Origin: CAJXYS01 sp913063035
GTDB lineage: Bacteria > Pseudomonadota > Alphaproteobacteria > Rhodobacterales > Rhodobacteraceae
Direction of reading: 5' to 3'
Assembly (NCBI RefSeq): GCF_050586465.1
Contig: NZ_JBOCEG010000001.1
Location: forward strand, 310,001-374,000
Length of the DNA: 64,000 nt
The translations under genes were made by a program, and so were the position numbers. Below are positions 53,035 to 61,549 of the stretch, in pieces (the first letter of the stretch is position 1; each line of letters opens with the position of its first letter). The notes beneath the pieces were generated by a model. That model saw only the letters and a list, made by a program, of their open reading frames with translations, was not told the origin of the DNA and did no database searches.

Positions 53035-53790
53035 TCACATGACGACATTGCCGTCCAGGTAGTCCCGCGCCGCGCGGCTCTGCGGCTTGGGGAAGAAGGC
53101 GGCGGCGGGGGCGTGCTCGGCCACCCGGCCGCGATGGAGGAACACCACGTCGTCGGCCATGCGGCGGGCCTGGCCGATGTCGTGGCTGACGAAGACGACC
53201 CGGACGCCGCGATCGCGGGCGTCGGCGACGATCTTCTCGATGGCGAGCACCGAGGCCGGGTCGAGGCTGGCCGTGGGTTCGTCGAGGAACAGAACCTCGG
53301 GCTCGGTCGCCAGCGCCCGGGCGAGCGCCAGGCGCTGCGCCTCGCCACCCGAGAGCCGCCGCGCGGGCTGGCCGGCCTTGTGGGCCAGCCCGACATGGTC
53401 CAGCAGCGCGGTCAGCCGGGCGCGGTCCCGGCCGCGGTTCTTGAGGACAAAGTCGAGATTGGCCGCGACCGTGCGGCGCAGCAGCACCGGTTTCTGGAAG
53501 ACAAGCGCCTGGCGCGCGGTCACCGCCCCGGGTGGCTGGCCGCCCCAGGCGATCTGGCCCGCGGTCGGCGTGATCAGGCCGTGCAGCAGCTTCAGAAGCA
53601 GGCTCTTGCCGGACCCGTTCGGGCCCAGGATCATGGTGCAGCCCGAGGGGCCAAGATCGAGGTCCAGCCCGTCGATCACCGTCGTCTCGCCGAAGCGCAG
53701 CGTAAGCCCGCGGGCGGTCAGCGGCAGGACCGGCGCGGATGCCGGGCAGGCGGCGCGTGGCAGGCCGGTCATGGCCGCGGCATCAGACAT
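53035..53790 (-). CDS. tupC: Tungstate ABC transporter ATP-binding protein
   Basis: A 251-residue ABC ATPase. Walker A is GPNGSGKS, the Q-loop is in LVFQKPVLLRRT, the signature is RRLSGGEAQR, Walker B is LFLDEPTASLD and the H-loop is FVSHD. The first 25 residues are a low-complexity extension. It overlaps the permease gene by 8 nt and is followed by tupA after 28 bp. Confidence 0.93.
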   Translation of the reverse strand: MSDAAAMTGLPRAACPASAPVLPLTARGLTLRFGETTVIDGLDLDLGPSGCTMILGPNGSGKSLLLKLLHGLITPTAGQIAWGGQPPGAVTARQALVFQKPVLLRRTVAANLDFVLKNRGRDRARLTALLDHVGLAHKAGQPARRLSGGEAQRLALARALATEPEVLFLDEPTASLDPASVLAIEKIVADARDRGVRVVFVSHDIGQARRMADDVVFLHRGRVAEHAPAAAFFPKPQSRAARDYLDGNVVM

Positions 53791-54490
53791 AGGCCTGCCT
53801 CGTCGCCGTCAGGCGTACCGTCTGCACCGCCGCGTTCACGCCGAGCGCGATCACCAGAAGGATGATGCCGAGCGCCAGCGCGAGCCCGAGATCGCCCTTC
53901 GAGGTCTCGAGCGCGATGGCGGTGGTCATGACCCGCGTCAGGTGGTCGATATTGCCGCCCACGATGATCACCGCGCCCACCTCGGCCACCGCCCGGCCGA
54001 AGCCGGCGAGCCCCACGGTCAGCAGCGAATACCGTGCGTCCCAAAGCAACGCCTGCACGCTTTGCCACCGCGTGAGGCAAAGCGAGCGGAACTGCTCGGC
54101 ATACTCGGCATGGAGGTCTTCCAGCACTTGCCGGGACAGCGCCGCGACGATGGGGGCGATCAGGATGGTCTGGGCGATGATCATCGCCGTCGGCGTGTAA
54201 AGAAGCCCGAGGAATCCCAGCGGCCCCGAGCGCGACAGGTGCAGGTAAACCAGGAGCCCGACCACCACGGGCGGCAGACCCATCAGCGCGTTCATGACGA
54301 CCAGCACGAGGTTGCGACCGCGGAAGCGGCTGATCGCGACCAGCGCCCCGACGGGCAGGCCGATCAGGCAGGCGATCACGGTCGCGCTGAGGCTCACCCG
54401 CAGGGACAGCAGAACGATCTCGATCAGATCGGCGTCGCCCGCGAGAACGAGCTGGAGCGCGAGCGTGAAGGCTTCCCCGATGCTTTGCAC
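53783..54490 (-). CDS. tupB: Tungstate ABC transporter permease
   Basis: A 235-residue membrane protein with five or six helices and the ABC permease EAA loop (EDLHAEYAEQFRSLCLTRWQ, then GFGRAVAEVGAVIIVGGNI). The start codon is GTG (54490) with AAGGG upstream. It is the first gene of the leftward tup operon. Tungstate would serve tungsten enzymes such as formate dehydrogenase or aldehyde oxidoreductase encoded elsewhere. Confidence 0.92.
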   Translation of the reverse strand: MQSIGEAFTLALQLVLAGDADLIEIVLLSLRVSLSATVIACLIGLPVGALVAISRFRGRNLVLVVMNALMGLPPVVVGLLVYLHLSRSGPLGFLGLLYTPTAMIIAQTILIAPIVAALSRQVLEDLHAEYAEQFRSLCLTRWQSVQALLWDARYSLLTVGLAGFGRAVAEVGAVIIVGGNIDHLTRVMTTAIALETSKGDLGLALALGIILLVIALGVNAAVQTVRLTATRQAYV

Positions 54491-54907
54491 AATTTACGCC
54501 CTTGCGGAAAAGTTGCTGCACACAGCCTAGGGCCATGATCCGAACCGATCAAGCAACGTTTGCCGGACGCCGGTTTCCGCGGCCTCCCGCGTGGGGGGCA
54601 CTTGTGAAATCATGCGGAATTTTCGCGACCCGCCGCATCGAAGCCGGGGCGACCGGGCTGTGATCCCGTGGCCACGGTTGCGCGGCGATGCCCCCGAATG
54701 GGGGGGCGGGCGTATTGGCAGAATTGCGACCGGGATGTACCCTTTTGGGTGTTAGTTGAGTGCGTTTCATACTCCCATGCAGCCGGTTCCCGTGATCGCG
54801 GGGACCGGCCTTTTCAGTCCGGCCGCGCGGCGTCCAGAGACCGTTCGGCCAGGGGGCAGGTGGCCCGGTTGTGCGCGGTCCGCGCGCCCCTCCCGGAGGA
54901 GAACGCG
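54491..54907. other. Intergenic region between divergent tupB and acetyltransferase genes
   Basis: A 417-bp gap. The left third should contain the tup promoter on the minus strand. The right half holds a -35-like TTGGCA (54715-54720) and a plus-strand hairpin terminator (54782-54814), described as a candidate small RNA. An in-frame extension of the acetyltransferase through this gap has no domain sequence and is rejected. Confidence 0.6.
54750..54814 (+). ncRNA. Candidate small RNA or attenuated leader
   Basis: The 3' end is an 11-bp stem, GCCGGTTCCCG with CGGGGACCGGC (one G-U pair), with a 6-nt loop, followed by CTTTTC, a plausible intrinsic terminator. Just upstream, GAGT and ACTC (54757-54760 and 54770-54773) can pair around GCGTTTCAT. 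TTGGCA at 54715 with TACCCT 17 nt later is a weak promoter that would start transcription near 54750. No protein gene ends before this terminator, so a 65-nt RNA or an attenuator for the acetyltransferase fits better than an ordinary operon end. Confidence 0.4.
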
Positions 54908-55432
54908 ATGACTCGGATCCGGCCTCTCGGCGTGGTCGACGACATCACCGGGCTCAAGGCCCTGGTGCGGGCCTTCCTCGCGCATGAACTGGCCCAGCTC
55001 AAGCAGGTGTCGGGACTCGCCCCGGCGCTGGAGCCGCTGTTGGCCGGCACCTTCGATCACATGGATCGGTACATGCCGCCGCGGGGGGCCGTCCGGGTTG
55101 CCGAAGACGACGCGGCCAGGCTGATCGGATGCGTCTTTCTCAAGACGATCCGCGGCGATGCGGCCGAGATTAAGCGGCTCTATGTGCGGCCGGAAGCGCG
55201 GGGCGCGGGGCTCGGGCGCCAACTCATGGACGCCGCCCTGCAAGATGCGCGCCGCCTGGGCGCGGCACGGGTTCTGCTCGACACAGGCATCTACGATACC
55301 GCGGCCCACAGGCTCTACGAGGCGCTCGGCTTCCGCCACATCGCGCCCTACCCGGAAAGCGAGAACGATCCGGAACTGGCGCCCTATCTCTACTACATGG
55401 CATGCGAGCTCGACACGGACCGCGCGCGCTGA
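54908..55432 (+). CDS. GNAT-family N-acetyltransferase
   Basis: A 174-residue acetyl-CoA-dependent transferase. Motif A for CoA pyrophosphate binding is RLYVRPEARGAGLGRQLMDAAL. Motif B is VLLDTGIYDTAAHRLYEALGFRHIAPY. The N-terminal helical part is longer than in small GNATs. The ATG at 54908 follows GGAGGAG. The substrate is unknown. A terminator-like hairpin lies 94 bp upstream. Confidence 0.9.
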   Translation: MTRIRPLGVVDDITGLKALVRAFLAHELAQLKQVSGLAPALEPLLAGTFDHMDRYMPPRGAVRVAEDDAARLIGCVFLKTIRGDAAEIKRLYVRPEARGAGLGRQLMDAALQDARRLGAARVLLDTGIYDTAAHRLYEALGFRHIAPYPESENDPELAPYLYYMACELDTDRAR

Positions 55433-55463
55433 CGGGCGCTGCCCCCGGCGCGGGGGCGGCGGG

Positions 55464-56312
55464 TCACTCGGTCGCGCCTGCCGCGCCCCCGGCGTCCTTC
55501 GGTTCGGCGCAGGGATAGACCCGCCCGTCCGGCAGACGGCACAACTCCGCGAGATAGGCCTGGTCGAGCGACCCGTAGCGCGGCAGGGCATGGGTTCGTT
55601 CCTGGCGATCCAGGTAGTCGCTGCAGGCGGCGACATAATAGGTCTGGCGCCGCCACTCGGACTCGTACCAGGTGCCGAACGCGCGGGCCGTTGCCAGCGC
55701 CAAGGCACCGCTTGCACGCATTTCCGCCTCGAAGGCCAGTGCAAGGTCTGCATGGGTCGGCCAGGTTTCGAGCGCCGTCCAGACGGACGGATCGCCGGCG
55801 GCGCGCAGCTGCCAGGCGACGGCGAGGCTGACCGCGCTGGCGTCGGCCTCCATGGCCAGGGTGACCCGCGCCGTGGCTTCCATCGACAGGTTCGGGTCCG
55901 GGCAGATGCCCGTCCGGGTCTGATGGACATGGCGCAACTCGTGGATCGCGACCGCGCGCATCAGCGGCGTGGACAGGCCGCGGCGCAGAACGATGCGATG
56001 GGCCTCGAGGTCGAAATAGCCTTGGATGCCGAAGAGATGTTCCGAGAGGCAGATCTCCGGCGGGCGCTCCTCGAGGATGCGTGAGAGGCTCCGGTGCGGT
56101 GCGAGCGCGGAGCGGAGCCAGACCGCCAGTGAACGGATCCGCCGCTGGGCATCCGTCCGAGCGCCGTCATAGGGGGGCGCGAGGCAGGTTCGGACGGGAT
56201 CCTCGACCTGGGCCGATGCGGGGGCCGATGCGGGCGGCGCGCCGAGGCACAGCACGGCCAGCGCGAGCGCCCGCAGCAGCGCGGCGGCCTTCCCCCGCCT
56301 CAGCCCCGGCAT
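55464..56312 (-). CDS. Exported zinc metallopeptidase-like protein (DUF6782 type)
   Basis: A 282-residue exported protein. The signal peptide spans residues about 10-35 (ALLRALALAVLCLGAPPASA). The zinc site HELRH is at 124-128 (VAIHELRHVHQ), with an acidic third-ligand region at MEADASAVSLAVAWQL. Several Cys (RTCLAPP, EICLSEHL, AACSDYL, YPCAEPK) could form disulfides. This is the pattern of the DUF6782 putative metallopeptidases. The start at 56312 gives the signal peptide at the N-terminus. The substrate is unknown. Confidence 0.82.
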   Translation of the reverse strand: MPGLRRGKAAALLRALALAVLCLGAPPASAPASAQVEDPVRTCLAPPYDGARTDAQRRIRSLAVWLRSALAPHRSLSRILEERPPEICLSEHLFGIQGYFDLEAHRIVLRRGLSTPLMRAVAIHELRHVHQTRTGICPDPNLSMEATARVTLAMEADASAVSLAVAWQLRAAGDPSVWTALETWPTHADLALAFEAEMRASGALALATARAFGTWYESEWRRQTYYVAACSDYLDRQERTHALPRYGSLDQAYLAELCRLPDGRVYPCAEPKDAGGAAGATE

Positions 56313-56659
56313 GACAGGCGTCCCTTGGCGCCGGCGGCCCGGATGCGCGGACCGCGCAACGGATATGATCCGCCCGGGGGCACGCTTTTCGGCATTCGCA
56401 ACCTGCTCCTGTTCCTGCCCGGCTTCGCGACCGGTCCACCCGGAAACGCCGGCTCCGTCCCGTACCGACCCAGACCTAACCTGCAAAGCGCGCGGACTCA
56501 AAATGCGCGCGGTCGGGAAAATGAAACGGGATACCCGCCCGCCACGGCGCGGTGGCGGCGTGCCGGGCGTTGTCCGGCCCGGCAGTCTGTCGCGGCCGGC
56601 CGTCGACCGGACGGGGCCGTCGACAGGTCATTCCGGCGACGGGGCGCCGGCCGCGCGGG
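56313..56659. other. Intergenic region upstream of the metallopeptidase gene
   Basis: A 347-bp gap between two leftward genes. It is GC-rich, contains no coding frame I can support and no hairpin with a T-run. The promoter of the metallopeptidase should lie at its left end, but I see no clear elements. Confidence 0.5.
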
Positions 56660-56992
56660 TCAGGCCTGGTCGTCCACCTTGGCGTCGGGCGCGTTGGACT
56701 TCACCGACTCGATCCCGTTGTCGCGCGCCGATGCGCTTTCATAGTTCTCGCTGGTGCCGATGACCTGGCCGTTCGTGGACTTGAGGTTGAACCTGAACTT
56801 GCCGTTCTTGGTCTCTGTCCGGTCGAAGCGCGCGTCGTCGGCGGCGTTCTTGCGGACCGACTCGATTCCATTCTCGGCGCTGGCCTTCTGTTTATAGCCC
56901 TCGCTCGCCAGAATGATCTGCCCGTTCCCGGCCTTCAGCCGAAAGCGGAATTCCCCGGCCTTGTCAGTGTAAAGTTCGAATTTCCCAGCCAT
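56660..56992 (-). CDS. yegP: YegP/DUF1508 family protein, two repeats
   Basis: A 110-residue protein built of two DUF1508 repeats: FELYTDKAGEFRFRLKAGNGQIILASEGYKQKASAENGIESVRKNA and FDRTETKNGKFRFNLKSTNGQVIGTSENYESASARDNGIESVKSNA. Each is a short beta-beta-beta-alpha unit. The family is small, soluble and of unknown function, often linked to stress or the envelope. The ATG at 56992 starts the first repeat. The AT-richer upstream gap holds a TTCTCG-N5-CGAGAA dyad (57038-57054). Confidence 0.92.
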   Translation of the reverse strand: MAGKFELYTDKAGEFRFRLKAGNGQIILASEGYKQKASAENGIESVRKNAADDARFDRTETKNGKFRFNLKSTNGQVIGTSENYESASARDNGIESVKSNAPDAKVDDQA

Positions 56993-57199
56993 GCCACTTT
57001 TCCGGTTGCTATGTGCCCATATCAATACCCGATACTATTCTCGCAAAACGAGAAAACGCCAAGGAATTTGTGACCCGTTCCGCACGGCGCGCCGGGCCGG
57101 GGCGGGCCGTCGCATGTGTGGGCGGCAGAATTTTCTTCTCAGCCGCGCGCGGACGGGTACCCTTGGGGTCCGGAAACAAGGCGGGACAGGGGGCGACGG

Positions 57200-58753
57200 A
57201 TGCCGGACATGCAGGACAGGGTATTCATCGGTGGTGGCGGCGCGGGATATGCCACGCCGCAGGGGTTGGCGCTGAAATACGCGAACAGGCACGGGCTTGT
57301 CGCGGGCGCCACCGGGACCGGAAAAACCGTGACGCTGCAGATTCTTGCCGAGGGGCTGTCCGAGGCCGGGGTCCCGGTGTTTCTGTCTGACGTCAAGGGG
57401 GACCTGTCCGGCCTGGCCGCGGCCGGAAGCGCGGAGTTCAAGCTGCACGAGGCTTTCATGAAGCGCGCCGGGACCATCGGGTTCTCGGACTATCGCTACG
57501 CGCGTTTCCCGGTCACCTTCTGGGATCTCCTGGGCGAACAGGGGCACCCCGTTCGGACGACCGTGGCAGAAATGGGCCCGCTTCTGCTGTCCCGGCTGAT
57601 GGACCTGACGGAGGCGCAGGAGGGGGTGCTGAACATCGCCTTTCGCCTGTCCGACGAGCAGGGGCTTCCGCTGCTCGACCTGAAGGATCTGCAGGCGCTT
57701 CTGGTCTGGGTCGGCGAGAACCGCGCCGATCTCTCGCTGCGGTACGGCAACGTCTCTCCGGCATCCATCGGGGCGATACAGCGCCGTCTCCTGGTGCTGG
57801 AAAACCAGGGTGGCGCAAAGCTTTTCGGCGAACCTGCGCTGGACCTGGCGGATTTCATGCGCACCGACGCGGACGGGCGTGGCCGGATCAACATCCTGGC
57901 CGCGGACCGGCTGATGGCCAGCCCGCGGCTTTATGCGACCTTCCTGTTGTGGCTGATGAGCGAGCTGTTCGAGGAACTTCCCGAGGTGGGCGATCCGGAC
58001 AAGCCGAAGCTGGTGTTCTTCTTCGACGAGGCGCATCTGCTCTTCGACGACGCGCCCAAGGCGCTGGTGGACAAGGTCGAGCAGGTGGCGCGGCTGATCC
58101 GCTCCAAGGGGGTCGGCGTCTATTTCGTCACCCAGAACCCCGCCGACGTGCCCGAGGACGTGCTGGGACAGCTGGGCAACCGGATCCAGCACGCATTGCG
58201 GGCGTTCACGGCCCGGGACCGGAAGGCGCTGAAGCTGGCGGCGCAAACCTACCGCGAGAACCCGCGCTTCGATACCGCGCAGGCAATCCGCGAGGTCGGC
58301 GTGGGAGAGGCCGTCACCTCGATGCTGATGGAGAAGGGTGTTCCGGGCGTGGTCGAACGGACCCTTATCCGCCCGCCGTCTTCCCAGCTTGGCCCGATCG
58401 ATTCCGCGCTGCGTGACCGCATCGTGGCGGCGTCGCCCGTCGCCGGGAAATACGAGGCCGTGCTGGACCGCGACTCGGCGCATGAAATCCTGACCCGGCG
58501 CGCCGAGGCGGCCGCCCGCGCCGCCGCGCAGGCGGAGGCCGAAGAGGAAGAGATGGCGGCGGCGGAACGCGAATACCGCGCCGCGCGCCGCTATTCCGGC
58601 ACCAGGGTTCCGCGCTCGTCATCGCGCCGCCGCACGGCGGAGCCCGAAAGCATCGCCAGTGTGATCGGATCCGTCGTGATGAAGGAGTTGAAGGGCACGA
58701 CCGGGCGGCGGATCGTCCGCGGTATCCTTGGCGGCCTCTTCCGTGCGCGCTGA
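57200..58753 (+). CDS. HerA-like helicase/ATPase (DUF853 family)
   Basis: A 517-residue P-loop ATPase of the DUF853/YjgR type. Walker A is AGATGTGKT, Walker B is LVFFFDEAHLLF and the sensor region is YFVTQNPADVPEDVLGQLGNRIQHALRAFT. An Ala/Glu-rich coiled segment lies near 430-470 and a basic tail near 475-517. Members are related to HerA/FtsK translocases; the cellular role of this branch is unclear. The ATG at 57200 gives the family start (MPDMQDRVFIGG); an in-frame ATG at 57116 lacks conserved sequence. Confidence 0.9.
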   Translation: MPDMQDRVFIGGGGAGYATPQGLALKYANRHGLVAGATGTGKTVTLQILAEGLSEAGVPVFLSDVKGDLSGLAAAGSAEFKLHEAFMKRAGTIGFSDYRYARFPVTFWDLLGEQGHPVRTTVAEMGPLLLSRLMDLTEAQEGVLNIAFRLSDEQGLPLLDLKDLQALLVWVGENRADLSLRYGNVSPASIGAIQRRLLVLENQGGAKLFGEPALDLADFMRTDADGRGRINILAADRLMASPRLYATFLLWLMSELFEELPEVGDPDKPKLVFFFDEAHLLFDDAPKALVDKVEQVARLIRSKGVGVYFVTQNPADVPEDVLGQLGNRIQHALRAFTARDRKALKLAAQTYRENPRFDTAQAIREVGVGEAVTSMLMEKGVPGVVERTLIRPPSSQLGPIDSALRDRIVAASPVAGKYEAVLDRDSAHEILTRRAEAAARAAAQAEAEEEEMAAAEREYRAARRYSGTRVPRSSSRRRTAEPESIASVIGSVVMKELKGTTGRRIVRGILGGLFRAR

Positions 58754-58932
58754 GAGAGCGGCGCGACGGTGTGGATCGTGGCGTTCGCCGGCGCGCAGGC
58801 GGTCGACCTGATCGAGCTGTGTGACCGGGGGGGGGCGACAGGCGTCCCGCGCACGGTCCGGGCCTGTCGGAAGGGCCTGTCCCGGCGGCGCGACCTGCCC
58901 GCGTCGCGGCCGGGCGCGCGGCGGCGTCGGTA

Positions 58933-60288
58933 TCAGGACGCCCGGCTGAACCGCGCGCCGCCGTCGAGATGCGCGTCGTAGGCGCTGGCAATGATCCGGG
59001 TCAGCGGTCGTCCGTCCGGATGGATCGCGAGCCGCTCGGCGTCGAGCGACACGAGATCGCCGTAGCGTGCCGCCACCTCGGCGTGGAACGGGTCCAGCGC
59101 CCCGGCCGCAGCGCCGAAGGTCTCGGCCAGTTCGGTCCGGTCCAGCGCGAAGTCGCACATGAGCATCTCGATGGCCCGGGCGCGCAGCCGGTCATCGTCG
59201 GTCAGGGCATGGCCGCGGGCCCCGGGCAGGTCGCCGGCCTCGATGCGCTGGACATAGGCCGGCGTGGCGGCGGCGTTCTGCACGTAGCCGCCCGGCAGAC
59301 GCGAGATCGACGAGGCCCCGACCCCGATCAGGGTCTGGCAGTGGTCCGCGGTGTAGCCCTGGAAGTTGCGGCGGAGCCTGCCGCTGGCGGCCGCCTCGGC
59401 CAGCTCGTCGCCGGGGCGGGCGAAATGGTCGATGCCAATGGCGTTCAGCCCGGCGCCGCGGAACATCTCGGCCGCGCGCTCGGCCAGGCGCACGCGGGCC
59501 CGGTCCCCCGGGAGCGCGGCCTCGTCGATCAGTTTCTGGCGTTTCGAGGCCCAGGGCACATGCGCGTAGCCGAAGAGGGCCACGCGGTCCGGTCCCAGCG
59601 TCAGCACCTTGCGCACGGTCGCCTCGAGCCGTGCGAGGCTCTGGTGTGGCAGCCCGTAGACGAGATCGGCATTGAGCGACTCGACCCCGGCCGCGCGCAG
59701 GCAGGCCACGCAGGCCTCGGTGACGCTGTAGGGCTGTTGCCGGCCGATCGCGTCCTGGACCTCGGGATCGAAGTCCTGGATCCCGATCGAGGCACGGGTC
59801 ATGCCCTCGTCCGCGAGGGCGAGCACCTTGTCCCGGTCGACCATGGTGGGGTCGATCTCGACCGAGAATTCCCAGCCGTCCGCCGGCGTGAAGGTCGTCT
59901 TGAGCGCGCCGGCGAGCCGGTGGATCAGCTCCGGCGGCAGGATCGTCGGCGTGCCCCCGCCCCAGTGGAGCCGCCCCATCCGCATCCCGTCCGGCAGCGT
60001 CTCGCGCAACAGGGCGAGTTCCCGCTCGACCGTCGCGAGATAGCTCTCGACCGGCCCGAGCGTCTTTGTGCCCTGGGTATGGCAAGCGCAGAACCAGCAG
60101 AGCCGCTCGCAGAACGGAATATGCACGTAGACCGATACCGGCTCGGCCGGATCGAGCGCGGCCAGTTCGCCGCGCTGGAACGTCGCGCCCGTCGCGGGCG
60201 AGAAGACCGGCGCGGTCGGGTAAGAGGTGTAGCGGGGCACCCGGGCATTGAAGAGGCCGAGGGTCTCGAGGCGGTCATGCTGTGTCAT
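58933..60288 (-). CDS. hemN: Oxygen-independent coproporphyrinogen III oxidase
   Basis: A radical-SAM enzyme that decarboxylates coproporphyrinogen III to protoporphyrinogen IX without oxygen. The iron-sulfur cysteines are C60, C64 and C67 with the extra C69 (CxxxCxxCxC, within HIPFCERLCWFCACH). The glycine-rich SAM motif is WGGGTPTIL. The tail GLVS-like DLVSLDAERLAIHPDGRPLTRIIAS-type C-terminus fits HemN rather than HemW. At 451 residues it is typical. The adjacent TTG-N8-CAA box in front of it is consistent with anaerobic induction together with the NO genes. Confidence 0.95.
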   Translation of the reverse strand: MTQHDRLETLGLFNARVPRYTSYPTAPVFSPATGATFQRGELAALDPAEPVSVYVHIPFCERLCWFCACHTQGTKTLGPVESYLATVERELALLRETLPDGMRMGRLHWGGGTPTILPPELIHRLAGALKTTFTPADGWEFSVEIDPTMVDRDKVLALADEGMTRASIGIQDFDPEVQDAIGRQQPYSVTEACVACLRAAGVESLNADLVYGLPHQSLARLEATVRKVLTLGPDRVALFGYAHVPWASKRQKLIDEAALPGDRARVRLAERAAEMFRGAGLNAIGIDHFARPGDELAEAAASGRLRRNFQGYTADHCQTLIGVGASSISRLPGGYVQNAAATPAYVQRIEAGDLPGARGHALTDDDRLRARAIEMLMCDFALDRTELAETFGAAAGALDPFHAEVAARYGDLVSLDAERLAIHPDGRPLTRIIASAYDAHLDGGARFSRAS

Positions 60289-60322
60289 GCGCTAGAATTG
60301 CCCGGAATCTTCGCCGCAAACT

Positions 60323-60336
60323 TTGCGACGGATCAA
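60323..60336. promoter_or_regulatory. Crp/Fnr-type box upstream of hemN
   Basis: TTGCGACGGATCAA has TTGC-N6-TCAA geometry (TTG-N8-CAA), the spacing of FNR, FixK and NnrR sites. The centre is about 41 bp from the hemN start codon. The asymmetry (TTGCG on one side, ATCAA on the other) leaves open whether FnrL or the NnrR-like protein binds. Confidence 0.6.
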
Positions 60337-60545
60337 ACTTCGCGCCGGAAACGGCGAAACCGCGCAGAGAACGCGTGCGGATCCGAGGCTCCGCGGCTCT
60401 AAAGCGGCCCTCGAGCCCCGGGGGCCGCGCCTGCATGCCCCGTGGACCTCGTGTCCGGCCGGGCTTTCATGCGCAGTCCCGACATCTCGCGGGTCCGCTT
60501 GCCGTCGGGGATGGCGGTTGCCAGAACGGCCGAAGACCCGACATT

Positions 60546-60559
60546 TTGCGGAATCGCAA
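60546..60559. promoter_or_regulatory. NnrR-type palindrome upstream of the DUF1858 gene
   Basis: TTGCGGAATCGCAA is a perfect dyad with TTGCG and CGCAA arms around 4 bp; one further T/A pair extends it on each side. It lies about 58 bp before the DUF1858 start. TTGCG-N4-type half-sites are those I recall for the NO-responsive regulator NnrR in Rhodobacter. Confidence 0.7.
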
Positions 60560-60610
60560 AGTGCGGCGCGGAAAGCCGGGGCAGTGTGTAGGCCTGGGAG
60601 GGAGACCGGC

Positions 60611-60823
60611 ATGCCCCGTGCTTACATCGACATAGACGACCCCGACCTGCCGCTGGCGGACCTGTTCCGGGACTGGCCCGAGGCGATGCGGCCTTTCCTG
60701 GAACGCCGGATGCTCTGCCCCGGCTGCCCGATCGCGCCGTTTCACACCGTCATCGACGCCGTCGAGGAATACGACCTGGACGAGGATGCGTTCCGGCTGG
60801 AGATCCGCAGCGCGGTCGGATGA
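60611..60823 (+). CDS. DUF1858 small cysteine-pair protein
   Basis: A 70-residue soluble protein with the DUF1858 pattern: DLFRDWPEAMRPFLERRMLCPGCPIAPFHTVIDAVEEYDLDEDAF. The two Cys in CPGCPI could form a redox disulfide or bind metal. Related domains occur at the N-terminus of ScdA/YtfE-type iron-sulfur repair proteins and beside denitrification genes. Here it is flanked by hemN and the NnrR-like regulator and preceded by the NnrR-type box, which ties it to nitrosative or anaerobic conditions. GGAGGGAGA precedes the ATG. Confidence 0.88.
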   Translation: MPRAYIDIDDPDLPLADLFRDWPEAMRPFLERRMLCPGCPIAPFHTVIDAVEEYDLDEDAFRLEIRSAVG

Positions 60824-60838
60824 TCGTGGCGCGGGCCG

Positions 60839-61534
60839 TCAGCCGTGGCCGCCGCTCAGCAGCACCAGCCGGTGGGGATCGGTGACCACGATATGCTTGC
60901 GAGTCGACTTGACCATGCCGTCCTTCTGCCAGGCCGCCAGCAGCCGGCTGACGGTATGCACCGTGGTTCCTGTCATCTCCGCGATGTTCTGGCGGGTGAT
61001 CGGGAAGGCGATCTCGATCCCGTCGCCGCTCTTGCGCCCGCTCTGGTTGGCCATCCGCAGGAGCGCCCCGGCGACCCGCTGTTCCACGGCGCGGGTGGCC
61101 ATCTCGGTCAGGGTCCCCTGGATCTCGCCCAGGCGCTCGCCCAAGGTCTTGTAGGTCTCGGTCGCGAAGCCGTCATGGCGCGCGGCGAAGTCGTGCCAAA
61201 GCCGCGACGGCCATTCCAGCGCGATCGACTCCGCGGCCGCCATCGCCGTGGCCGGGTAGGTGTCGCGGCGCAGCGCCGGCGCGATGCCGAACAGCTGGCC
61301 CGGCGCGATATGCAGCACGATGATCTGCTCGCCGTCCGCGGTGGTGCGGATCACGCGGATATAGCCGTCGAGCAACAGGAAGAAACGATCGGCGTCATGC
61401 CCCTCGCGGAAGATCGCCCGGCCTTCCGGGTAGCGCCGCGACGTCGCCTGGTCCAGCACCGCGCGGATCTCGGGACGGGACAGCCGGCTGAAGGGCGGCA
61501 GGTCGGTCAGAAGGCTTTCGTCGAGCTTGGGCAA
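60839..61534 (-). CDS. nnrR: Crp/Fnr-family regulator, NnrR/Dnr type
   Basis: A 231-residue regulator with an N-terminal cyclic-nucleotide-binding-like beta-roll (REGHDADRFFLLLDGYIRV), a dimerisation helix and a C-terminal helix-turn-helix (ITRQNIAEMTGTTVHTVSRLLAAWQ). There is no cysteine, so it cannot hold the FNR iron-sulfur cluster; this fits the haem/NO-sensing Dnr/NnrR class. The recognition helix has His193 where FNR has Glu (H-x-x-SR instead of E-x-x-SR), which suits a TTGCG rather than TTGAT half-site. It is divergent from the pseudoazurin gene. Confidence 0.9.
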   Translation of the reverse strand: MPKLDESLLTDLPPFSRLSRPEIRAVLDQATSRRYPEGRAIFREGHDADRFFLLLDGYIRVIRTTADGEQIIVLHIAPGQLFGIAPALRRDTYPATAMAAAESIALEWPSRLWHDFAARHDGFATETYKTLGERLGEIQGTLTEMATRAVEQRVAGALLRMANQSGRKSGDGIEIAFPITRQNIAEMTGTTVHTVSRLLAAWQKDGMVKSTRKHIVVTDPHRLVLLSGGHG

Positions 61535-61549
61535 GAAACCACCGCGAGT

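Larger units (their letters stand above)
60289..60610. other. Divergent control region between hemN and the DUF1858 gene
   Basis: A 322-bp gap without a credible protein gene. It carries two Crp/Fnr-type boxes, one near each gene (60323-60336 and 60546-60559), and nothing else that I can identify. Confidence 0.7.

Noticed and set aside
57038..57054. TTCTCG-N5-CGAGAA dyad upstream of yegP as an operator
   Set aside because: Six-base arms in an AT-rich gap are too short to support a specific claim without conservation data; it is only mentioned with the gene.
58827..58835. Run of nine G residues in the gap before hemN
   Set aside because: It is a homopolymer in non-coding sequence between two gene ends. 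It could be a phase-variable tract, but no gene lies across it.
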